Shown here: positions 13,141 to 24,000 of the stretch, one piece after another
Numbering within the stretch: position 1 is the stretch's first letter
Layout: each line of letters opens with the position of its first letter
DNA from: Solea solea
Taxonomy: Eukaryota; Chordata; Actinopteri; Pleuronectiformes; Soleidae
Direction: 5' to 3'
Length of the DNA: 64,000 nucleotides
NCBI RefSeq assembly: GCF_958295425.1
Contig: NC_081136.1
Coordinates: forward strand, 22,078,890 to 22,142,889
Position numbers and translations under genes: made by a program
The notes under the pieces: model-generated
Databases searched by the model: none
What the model was told of the DNA's origin: nothing
What the model saw: only the letters and a program-made list of their open reading frames with translations

Positions 13141-14207
13141 CACATTAATACCAAAGGTGTGGCCTGACCCTGTCTGCTTGTTGTCTTTTCATCGCTGCAA
13201 GTTCATCAAGGACTAAACTCTGCAGCCTCGTGCAGGCGTGGTCAGTTAACATTAACGACAGTGTGAGAAAGCTGAGCAGCAGACACTTTTCTGTTTACCA
13301 CCGAAACATACCAGGTGACTTTTCATTAAAATGTACTTGAATCTTAACCTAAAATTCTCTCAATGAAATGTGCTTTTATGTTAGGAATGAGGTGCTTATC
13401 GGCCCAAAACTAGTCACACTATTATGAGAACATTGGGAATTAGTTCCACAAACACAGTCATCCAATTCACAATATAAATGTCATAGGTTACTTCTTACTC
13501 CTTTAAAATGTGGCAATATTACTTAATATCAAAAGTTATCAAGTAATATTGAATAAAAAACGTTACGTTAATCGTTATATCACTTTCGGAAATAGAATTA
13601 TAAAGTGTAGAATACGTTTTTTTGGAACCAAATCCACTTTACTGACGCAAAAATGGCTTTTCACAGCATATTTGTCGTTGGACCTGCCGCCGTTACGTCA
13701 ATATAACACCAAAAACAACGCAGTATTACTGTTTTATAAATTATAATTCCTTACACTACTCAGTAACTTTGTAAAGTAATAACTACAGACTGAAAATAAG
13801 AATGGACGTAATGTTGAAATTTGAAAAGCGAAGCCCAGGAAGTCGAACAGAATTAGCTGTTAGCCACTAGGGGGCGAGACTCTTGAATAAAACTGAAGAA
13901 TAAAACTAGCTTCTACTTCTCATTTGATTTATAACGTCAGTGAAGATTTCCTGATGAGTTAGTGGTCTCAAATCATTTGTTTCAGCCCTTCTTCAACAGA
14001 GAATGATGTTAATTATGTTCCCGTTTAGAGGAAAATAAACGATAAAACACGGTAGATTAGAGCCCGGTGGTCCAACAGTTTGTCTTTGAACTTCCGGTTA
14101 CTAACACCGTCATGGCGCCGGCCGATGACGATGGCCAGGCTTTTATTTTGAAACCGGAAAACGACATACTTTTTATACATCGTAGTCTGTGGTAATAACA
14201 ATTCAGG

Positions 14208-14358
14208 CATTACATTACATGTCATTTAGCAGACGCTTTTATCCAAAGCGACTTACAATGGAATCAAGTACAATTAGCCAGGGGTGGAATCGAACTTGCG
14301 ACCATGATGTCTTTGGTACACAAGGTAGGGTCTTAACCGCTGAGCCACTCCACCCCGG
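14208..14358 (-). mobile_element. tRNA-derived SINE with L2-type LINE tail
   Basis: On the - strand the head reads GGAGTGGCTCAGCGGTTAAG (A-box like), then CGCAAGTTCGATTCC (B-box like), as in a tRNA. A short body and the tail GTAAGTCGCTTTGGATAAAA, then GCGTCTGCTAAATGAC and ATGTAATGTAATG, follow. The tail is the same as that ending the LINE fragment at 41390-41720 apart from one substitution. Internal promoter boxes suggest RNA polymerase III origin. It lies in the intergenic region. Confidence 0.8.
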
Positions 14359-15669
14359 GTTAGGGTTAGGGTTACTGAGAACTTCAATTTATAAATGTTT
14401 TGTGAAACGCTGACACATGAATCTTGAGTGAAATTCTAAAAATAATAATAATTCTGCAACTTTATTCGTTGACCCAGTCTGCAGAATATAGAGTTAATGC
14501 AATATCTAGAAATATCAACAACTACCTGTCACCAAAGGTGACTAAATCAACACAAACAGAAAACACATGTGGACATTTAAACCCACGGTTTTTATTTGGA
14601 TTCTAAAAACTATACGAACATGACTGACAACATAACGCGGCTCAGAATGTCATTTCTAATAAAATAATCTTATGTCATATTGCTGTGATTGATGTAGCTG
14701 TTGGGTGTTGTAGGGTGGTTACCATGGAGATGGGAAGGAAAAGATGAGCTGGATTCTGACTGCTGCTGCTGCTCAGGTCAACATTAGTTTAGGAAAGTGA
14801 ACAAAGACACACATTCAGTTTAAATACACACTGGCTGACGGCCGGAGACAAATTGATATAGATGTTTTGTTTCTTCTTTCTGTGTCTTTCTAACATTATT
14901 TTTTAATGATTGTTTATAGAAGCCGAGGAACCAAACAATGAAGATAATTGAGATGCTACACAGCTCCGTTAGTTATAAACCATTATAGCTCAGAAACTAT
15001 GTTTAAATTGTTGAATTTGTGTCTACAAAATCTTTTTGTCCACAAGGTTTTTATTTTTTCTTTGTTATATGGAGCAAAGACACTAGAAAATATTCATATT
15101 TAAGGAGCTATAAACTCATGGAGTTTATTTTAATTTTAATTATTTAAAAAAAAACAAAAAAAAAACAATGAATCAATTATCAAAATAGTTGATTAGTGAT
15201 TGATTAATAATAGTTTCAGCTCTATTTGAGTAATTCCTTTTATCTTGTTAGGACAAACAAAACAAAAACGTGGCTCATTATTGACAGAAGCAGGTTTAAT
15301 GTGAGTTTTCACTGAGCTGAGAACTTGGATTTGCTGTTTCCTTGTCTTACGAGAATTTATTGAGACGTCGGAGTAAACAAGATTTTACAGAACAAGCTAA
15401 CTGATCACTGAAGAACAGAAAGACGACCACTCGCTCTGCTGAAACCTGTCCTAGGAATGTCTCGCACACGGCTCTTTCCTCACAATCACAATGAACTAAT
15501 TCCACAATCATCATTTTGGCCTCTGTCAAAATCTAAATTTCAAACGTGTGAAAAAGTCTCTTGACTAAAGGTCCACAGAGACAAAAACAGTCATTGTTGA
15601 TTTAATAAAATGTAATTTGTCCCTGAAATTTCTACCTTCCTGTATTTAAGAAAGTTAGACGTGCATTTA

Positions 15670-15971
15670 TTTAAAGGTCCAGTATGTAAGAGCTAGTGAC
15701 ATCTACTGGTGAGACTGCAGATTGGAACTGAGGACTCATCCACTCATGCATCCAGGAACTACGGTGGCCCTCACTTGCCAATTTAAAACAGGAATCCATT
15801 CAGCCCGCTTGGACCAAGACCCTCACCTGAAGTACATATAAAAGTTTGATTCTTAGACTATGAAAACAAAATTCTTAAGATTCCTAAGTTAAAACAATTA
15901 TATTATTATTATGAGTAGTACATTTAATCTGCCAATAAACCATTTTAAATGTTACACACTGGACCTTTAAA
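15670..15971. mobile_element. palindromic-ended MITE, copy 1
   Basis: It starts TTTAAAGGTCCAGTATGTAA and ends TTACACACTGGACCTTTAAA, inverted repeats of about 20 bases with one mismatch. The interior begins with CTAGTGACATCTACTGGTGA, shared almost exactly with copy 2 at 17373. No open frame is seen. Class II, unassigned family. Confidence 0.75.
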
Positions 15972-17372
15972 CAAAAGAAAAAGATGCATCAGGTACTCTT
16001 GGAAATTAGTGCACTTCAAAAAGAAGATGATGCAGGCACTTTAAACATGGAATAATGAGGAAGGGAGCCATTATAGTTATTAAATCATCCTAAATGTTTA
16101 CATTTACTCAATATAGTGAAGGAATTTAACCATTTCCTCCCTAATTACTCATTACTTTTATTGTGTTTTATTTATTTATCTGATTGCTGTAAAGGAACTG
16201 TTTGCCGGGTAGAGCTGTCACTTTTTCCTAAAGTGAAGAATGATGATTACATCACACACTACAGAACTCTGGTTGCTGATGACAAGTGAGCAAAATGAGT
16301 CATGTGACGAAGTGTGGGAGTGTTTTAACTCTAACAGGTGTTTAAATGTCCTAATTTTAGATTTGACCACTTATTTGAATTAATATCTTCATTTTGGATC
16401 AAAAGTGACAGCTCTACTGCAGAGCAGCCACTAGGAGAGCTTGCTCACTCTGAACTCCTCCGTGATTGGTCAAAGCCTCATTTGACGCCTTCCTGCGTTG
16501 TTGTTGATTACTAGCGTTCAATAAAATCCCACCTAGCGTAGCTTTAATCTAACAGCAGATCAGGTCGCAGACTTTGTCTGTTCACATTTATTCAACTGTA
16601 ATTTACATCCACAGATCCCAACACTGTGGGTGACCAACACAGTAAAATCCAAAAGCCTTTGAAAGCACCTCAGAGGCTTGAACACACCAGCTCCACTCCT
16701 GCGTTTACGCTTTTGCTACCGAGTAAAAACAACCGTGTTTAAAAAAAGAAAAAAGAAAAAAATACATTGAGGGGGGGAAACATAAAACAAACAAACATTA
16801 GTCACATTAATACAGAAATAAACAAATGGCACATTGAATTCCTAATTTAAAAATAAAGTGGTGCTTGAGGAACTTTCTTACTGAGGAGACAAGTTAAATA
16901 AATTACTACCATAAACGTTACATACAAATCTGGAGTAGTATATACAAAGGAGTTATTAGACACGCAAAAAGAAGAAGAAAAAAAAAATCTACAATTTCAA
17001 ATTTTATGTTCAACAAAACTGCAGTAGAACCATATTTTACAGAGCAGGGACTGTGGCTGCTGAGTGCTGTGTGTGTGTGTGTGTCTGTGGAGGACAAAAT
17101 ATAAAAATATTTAATCAAATAAAAAGAGTTGACGTTTAAAGTCGCTCAGCTACTGTTTGTTTACTAACTAACTGATGTAAACTCCTCTATATGTACAAAG
17201 TTCCAGCACTGCAGCTAACGGGTGCTAAATTGAACCAATGCTGCGCCGCGTTCCTGACTGACACTCCACTCTCTGTTCCCGCGTTATTAAAGGAAGATTA
17301 CAGTATTTTATTTTATTTTTTTTTTTTTAAATTGGTTCTTCCCATATTTGTGTCCAGTGGCTCTGAGTAATG

Positions 17373-17834
17373 TTTAAGGTCCAGTGTGTAAGAATTAGTG
17401 GCATCTAGTGGTGAGACTGCAGATTGCAATCAAACACTCACTCATTCACTCATCCTTCATATACCAAAAAAGATGTAAACACATTTCGTCTTCCTTCTTC
17501 ATTAGCTTATGTATCAATATTATGTGGGCGGAGACATTCTCTTTCGTTTGTATAGTAATTGTGTGTTCCATTTATATCGGAAGTCAAACTGGGAGTGAGT
17601 AGCGTTCCTGTTGGGAAGTCGGGAAAAACTTAAAAAACAGGTACAAATGACAGTAAAGATGGCAGTGTTTGTATGAGAGGTAGCCATCTTGGAATATAAC
17701 GTCGAGAGCTAAATTGTAAATGCAAGGTGAAGGGGAAAATGACCAAATGGAACGCACCTTTAGTTTGGTTTAAAACGTGAGACACGCACAGTCCGGCGTG
17801 ATATTAGATATTAGATATTACACACTGGACCTTT
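17373..17834. mobile_element. palindromic-ended MITE, copy 2
   Basis: The left end TTTAAGGTCCAGTGTGTAAG and the right end TTACACACTGGACCTTTG mirror each other. The first 70 bases match copy 1 closely (ATCTAGTGGTGAGACTGCAG). The interior from about 17600 is different and longer than in copy 1. It lies in the probable sbf1 3' UTR. Confidence 0.75.
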
Positions 17835-19113
17835 GACTCTGCACTCGCTGCTTTCATGCTGTAGGGAAAAAAAATTTTTTTTGTCCGTAAATCTCCCAAA
17901 GCTTCCCAGATCAAACACTGACATCAGCTTCTATGAAAGCACAACTGCCGCCTGTTTGTTTGTTTACATGTGAGCTTGTGCTGTACATGCCGGAGACAAA
18001 TAAAAGGCGTGTCATCTTACAGTCACATGTCAACCTCTACTTGTTTCTAATGCAATGCAAATATTTGTTATTTATGTAAATAAACAGAGAGCAGCTAGTC
18101 AACTGCTTGTTGTTAAAGCTGCGGAGGGAAATCCTTTGAAATTGTTTTGTTTTGGTGTTAAAAATCTGTATATTATGACAGATATGACAGAGTGTTTGTT
18201 CTGGTTTGGGTTTTTTTTTTTAGCATTAAAGGTTTTAAAAGCTGCAACAGCTGCGTCTTAGTCTGGATGTACAGAAATGAACATCTTTGCAAACGATGAT
18301 GCCGTTTCTTGAAGTGTCACGCAGCTGTTGTTGTTTTGTTATTAAAACTTCCATCAAAAAGATACTGAATGCAAATGTAGCTTTTGGACACAATTATGAG
18401 CCTTGTTTGAAAATATAAAATACTGCAATGTTCACATCAGCACGTGTCCGAACATCCCACATTATCATCTTGTTCCTCCCAATTTCCTTCCTTCCACATC
18501 TCTTGTGTGTTTTAAGAACATCACTACAAAAACAAACATGTCAGTTTTCTTTGCACGGCGTGTAAAACTCTGACTGTTAGTGGTTGATGAAAACACGTGG
18601 GGGGGGGGGGGTGGATCTACTCTGTAAACACTCTCAGTGAAAAACGCTCACCGACACACACTCAAAACCGGAATGATTCTAATCTCCGACTGGCTCTACT
18701 GGTTTTGATCTCTACGACTGATTCATGGCTTTCACAGTATATCTTCATCGTCTGCTGACCGCGGCAGTGACCGCGGCAGCGACGTCCGTCCGTCTGGTAC
18801 AAATTTGGAAATTTAGAAAGGAAAAAAAAATAAAAATAAAAAAAATAAAGGGAAATCCTTCATGATCCGTGGAGGAGTCGCCCTCTTCTCCTCGCAGCTG
18901 CAGCATCGTCGTCGTCGTCATCATCACCGTCCACTTCACTGCAGCTTCTGACCACACGAGGCAGTGAGGAGAGAGAGACAGAGAGCAGAAACCTCGGAGG
19001 ACTGGAGGAAAGAAGGTTTTCTGCCACCATGTTTTGCTTCTCTGGGTTACTTTGGTCCGTCAACCCTTCAGTCAATCCTTCTGACACGTCTCCAGACGAG
19101 TCACACCAGCTTT

Positions 19114-19115
<2 letters not shown>

Positions 19116-19155
<40 letters not shown>
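19116..19155. repeat. (TG)n(CG)n tract
   Basis: About 15 TG units run directly into five CG units, an alternating purine-pyrimidine stretch of about 40 bases. Read directly. Confidence 0.95.
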
Positions 19156-19156
<1 letters not shown>

Positions 19157-19650
19157 TGGCCGTCATTCCTCCCCCTGGAGTGTGTTTGTTAAAGGGTGAG
19201 TGTGGTTAGTAGGAAGGAGAACACGTTGTGGTTTAAAGGTGGAGGGTCTGGATTCATCTTCATGCTGCTCCAAGCTGCAGGGCGCCTCACACAAACCTGC
19301 TTAAATTACGCATGGCTTCTTTGCATACACACACATCCAGCGAACATAGTGGTCAGACGGTCAGGGGTGTGAGGCTGAAGCTACTTTGTTGAGACAACAG
19401 CGAGTGGTTCTTCTTCTGGGTGTCTTTTTTTTTTTTTTTGGTCCTTTTTCTAATTTTTTTTATAACAAAAACACTGAAACGTTGTGACGCAAGGTTATTA
19501 GTTCAACACTAGCAAACAGAACAGAGCTGAAGTGATGAAAGAGGCCCCCCCCCCCCCTTTTGCCCTTTCCTGTTTCACCGGGATCATCTGTCTCTCAGTT
19601 GCTCAGTCGTTCCTGGTTGCATGGCTCCATTTTAGAGTCCAGCCTCTAAT

Positions 19651-21060
19651 CTAGGCGTCTGACAAGCAGCTCTGAACACTGTCCATCCACAGCTGTGCAT
19701 TCAGACTGTCCTGCGCACAGAAGTTATACACTCGTTTGGTCGTCTTCAGCTAAAAAAAAAAAACAAATAAAAAAAAAGGAGAGATTAATTCCACAAATGT
19801 GCAAATACAAACTGCCAGCAGCTACACTAGGAAACACTGACACTATAGGCCCACCTAATAAAAGCTTCAATATCTTAAGACTAGGTTTACTGCTTCAAAC
19901 CTGGAAACTGGCACTGAAACTGAAGTTTGTTCCACTTTGTCAGCTGCTTACCTCCTGCACCAAAGTCCATAGAGAAAACCAGTGATTTTACATCTGGGCA
20001 CTCAGGAGTTGTTGAACAACTGTTGCCTCCAAAAAATAAGTGTAAATGTGTTCTCATGTAACTTTGATGTCTGAAATCATTCACTTGAATTTAACTAGGT
20101 GAAAAAAACTCACTGAAAACTGTTCCGTTTCCAGTCAGAAAAGGCTAAAATCTTGTATAACTCACTTCATAAAAGCTGCCATCACCACCTAAAATGTGAC
20201 TCTACATTCAAGTAGTGCTCCTACATCATTGAGCCAGTGTCAAATATTGCAATAAAATATATAAAATAGTAAATATTAGGGGTTAGTACAGTTTTAGAGG
20301 TTTTGCTTCAGTCTCGACTGCTGCATTATAACATTTCTTTGGTAAGGTGCAGACTCGTTCTCAGTCAGATTATAATCTTAGCGGCTTTGATCACAGGTCA
20401 AGCTGACTCACGTCAAAGAAGGCTTTCTCTTCGATGTTTTTCGGCGCTCCCATGGTGGGTGTTCCTGGAGTGACGGACTCCACGTCGGCCAGCTCGATCA
20501 CACCTTTACACTCCTTATCCTGCCTGCTCTCGTAGTATCTCAGCTGCAGACAGGGACACGTTGTTAAGACACACAAGAACACACAGATCACTGTCGCCTG
20601 CAAAGCTCTTCTTGAGCTCTGAGAATACTGGAGTTGTTGCATATTTGTTTACCTGATGTTTGGTCTTGTCCAGGACAAACCACCGTGGTTTCCATGGTTT
20701 CAACAACGCTCCTTTCTTGTACAGGATGCCTTCGAAACTCCTAGTGAGGAAAAAAAATATAAACGGGAGGATTAGGGATTTGATTAATGTCAGCAGAGAA
20801 CTACAGATCTGTCTCAGCTTTCACATGTCCTCTCAGTCATCTGCAGCCACAGACCTGTTCTCACTCTCCGTGCTCTGAAACTGGCTGTAGAGGGTGCTGG
20901 TGCTTGGACGACCAGGAACTGGTGTGGAGGTGGCACTGGCCTCACAGTCCAGACCCAGGTTGATGGAGGACCCCACACCACTCTCCTGCAGGTAGACGCC
21001 CTGAGAACGCCGCTGGTGGCTCAGGTTGGACGACATCAGCAGGGAGCTGGAGAACGACGG
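19651..21060 (-). other. sbf1: sbf1 C-terminal linker and PH domain, stop codon
   Basis: Exons in transcript order: 21060-20855, 20740-20653, 20543-20412, 19749-19651. The first is a Ser-rich linker with [20 protein letters not shown] and [14 protein letters not shown]. The PH domain follows: [20 protein letters not shown], then [20 protein letters not shown], then RVYNFCAQD and [14 protein letters not shown], with TAG read at 19653-19651. The order of basic strand residues ([13 protein letters not shown]) is typical of phosphoinositide-binding PH domains, reported in SBF1 to bind PI(3,4,5)P3. Confidence 0.93.
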
Positions 21061-24000
21061 CTGTGGAGGAAGGAGAAATAGGCACGAGTGACTTGACAGA
21101 ACGTCATTACAGCAGTGAGAGACCTTTGTTTTTTGTCAGTGGCTCCACTGACCAACAAGACTCAGAAAACATGGGTATGTAGATTTCAAAGAAATGTAAT
21201 GTTAAAGAGGCAAAACATGTCTGACCATGACTATGACCTTGACCGATTGGCAAGCTTTTCCTTGAAGGACTACAACATTGTTACATTAACAATGTATGCA
21301 ACACTTGTGACTAATCAAACATTAATCACACATTTCTTTCTTTTTTTTGGATATTGTACTAATAAAAATGTAAAATACGATACAATCAAAAATCCTACAT
21401 CAGTCTGTAAAAATGTAAATAAAAATCAGCAACAACATTTTAGCCGAGTCATGTTGTGGCCCGTTTATTTCTTCTTTCTGAGAAAACACTATTTGTTACA
21501 CAATTGGAGAATTATGTCTTGAAATGGCTGGAAAAAAATGTGTTGTTAACAGCTTCATCGTTGAAAAGGTCGAAAATGACTGTATATGACTGATACCGGA
21601 GGAGTTTGTGATATTGGACACAAAAAAGGGGTACCGTGCCACCCCTAATTCCTATGTGGGAAACTTAAACTCAACTTGCTCCGGACCCTGCAGAAGTGAT
21701 GACATTTCTGAGGGTCAGTAAATGCATCTTGTTGCTGCTCCTCTAAGCTCAACATGCTGTGGACCCTGCATTACTCTCACTAGATCTCATGCACTGGAGT
21801 TTGATTTTGTGTTGTTTTCTTTTGAGTGAAGTTTGTCCCATTAAACATGTAATGAATATATAGTCTGTTATGTAGGTTTGGCTGGAGCACTGACAGTTTT
21901 CTGTGTGTTTGAAGACACACTGTTTGTTTTGATTAAAGCATTGTTTAAAGTAAAGCATTAATCACGTGTCACAAAAAGGATTGTCATTAAAAAGAATTTG
22001 CATAAACTTTTTATTATTATAACATTAATTTTGACAGCCCTAACAATAATACATGAAATGAAACCACTATGTCACCTTGCTCTCCAGTTTGGTCTCAGTT
22101 CTCTGTGTGGTTTTCATTTTATCCCATGTATCCTTCCACTTCTCTGGCGTCTGACCAAGCTCCGCCTCCAGACTCTGCATATCCTGCAGCAGCTTGGTGA
22201 TGGCGTCTGGCACCACCTTGCTCAGGTTGTCGTAACACGGCCAGACGACTCGCCGCTGCGACTTAGGCCCACTGCTGTCAGGTTTATCCGGTGTATCCTC
22301 TGCCACGCGCTCATGACCTCTCGCCTCCCAGTCGTAGGACGGCCCCTCCGACAGTCTCTCCTCCACGTAGAAGTCCCACACCTTTAGGTTAGAGATGAAG
22401 GTGTACGGCCGCAGCACCTGCAGGACACGGTTACTGTGAGTCTGCTTTGTTTTAGATGTGAAAACACTTTTTTCAGGTGTAAATAATATGCATATCTAGT
22501 AATGTTATATACCGATCCAGGCGCAAATATTTACAATTTAGAGTGAAATTTTACATATTGTGATAAAATTGTTTTGTCAATGCTTGTGTCACATTTTTCA
22601 AAATCAGGCATAGGGCAGAGTTACGCTTTAAGGACGAAGCCAGAAAAAGGCAGGAATGTAACATCACAATGCCGAATGCCATAAAACACCAAAAAGAAAA
22701 CCAAAACATTTTCTTAACGGAGCTCAGAGCACAAATATTAAAAAAAGATCTGAAAGCAAAACAAAAAGAGTGAGACAGAAAAGCTGCCTCTGATTAACAA
22801 GTTGGATTAGAATTTTAGGGTGAGAACATTTTAGACATGTTTCATTTTATTCATCTAAGACCTATTAAATTTGAAAAGAATTATTAAACTTAAATGTGTC
22901 CAGTCAACAAGACTTTTCACATCAAAATGTTGCTCATCTCTATAGCGGCTTTTATTTTCTGGACTGAGGTTGATTTTTTATAAGTTTCACTTACACGACT
23001 ATATGTGTGTGGATGCAGCCTGGTTAGAAAAAAAGCCAGCATTTAAAAAAAGTCTGTAGTCTGAAGTCATGTTTAGTCATAGGGTTTAGGGAGAGTTAGT
23101 TTCAGGGCCTCACCTCTTCATCCTCAGGAGAGAACATGTAGTTGTAGAAGATGGGTGTTTTCTTGTTGAGTCTGTCGATGTAATCCCACACAGATTTACA
23201 CACCTGAGGGCTTCTCCTCTCACCTTTCTCCTCATAAAGGACTCCTACACCAACACACACACAAACACGTACATAGAGGGCTTATCAAAACAAAACAACT
23301 GTAAGTGTGACTGTGTTTCTAGAGGTGAAGCAGTGTTACCAGACAACCGTGGAGAAATGTTCTTACCCAGCTCGATGCGTTCATAGTCGGAGTCAAGCAG
23401 GAAGGTGCGGAAGCGGTTGGACACGTAGTGGTAGGCCAAGAACTTCAAGTAGTACTGACTGAACTCAAACTCCATGGGGAACTGGAGGTGAATCTAAAGG
23501 TGGAGGAACACAGAAACACAGATGAGGATTACAGCTACAAAGTGATATTTGATCTGAACTGATGAATGAAAACAATCCATGCTGAGGCTGATGTCAATGA
23601 TGCATGAATGAATGACCCAGGAGAGGGTTCAGCATCAACGTGCCATTATGGCAATGGTTCTTCTATGAGGAGCAACATACATTGCATTGAGCTGATTCTA
23701 TGAGCTCCCATCTCGGAAAGCTGCCATGAGCTCATAGCTCTCTACTACTGCTGCTGAGCAGTGGCAGCATTTGAGAAATAGGTTCAGCTTTAATAAGTCT
23801 GTGCTATTTTCATACAACGCAGAGGAAACAGGCAGAGGAAACCACAACAACTGTGTCATCTGTAACAAAAGCTCTGGTGTGTCAGACAGCAGAGGAGTCA
23901 CATGGGTCACAAACTCTGTGGCCACTAAAGTAAACTGAAACCACACATCCTGCAAGTGATAAGAACGACACGACCTGCGTCACGCATTAGCACTTCAGGA

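Larger units (their letters stand above)
13141..16564. other. intergenic region between the convergent genes
   Basis: No coding sequence is recognised. It contains a tRNA-derived SINE (14208-14358), three TTAGGG units beside it (14358-14375), a hAT-like MITE remnant at about 15040-15225 and a palindromic MITE (15670-15971). The remainder is AT-rich and featureless to my reading. Confidence 0.6.
16565..19650 (-). other. sbf1: probable 3' UTR of sbf1, length uncertain
   Basis: No coding sequence is seen between the sbf1 stop and 16565. On the - strand AATAAA (TTTATT on the + strand) occurs at 16587-16592 and near 17312-17317, so the transcript may end at either. The stretch holds a Z-DNA-prone TG/CG tract (19116-19155), homopolymer runs at 18599-18611 (G) and 19546-19558 (C), and a palindromic MITE at 17373-17834. 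A MITE inside a UTR is possible, but it also allows a shorter UTR ending before it. Confidence 0.4.

Noticed and set aside
14277..14358. tRNA gene on the - strand
   Set aside because: It has A- and B-box-like words but is joined to a LINE tail and lacks a proper acceptor stem, so it is a SINE.
14358..14375. Telomeric TTAGGG repeats
   Set aside because: Only three units beside a SINE; likely a small interstitial run without significance.
21115..21522. 135-residue open frame on +
   Set aside because: Within an sbf1 intron, no domain, composition like AT-rich intron.
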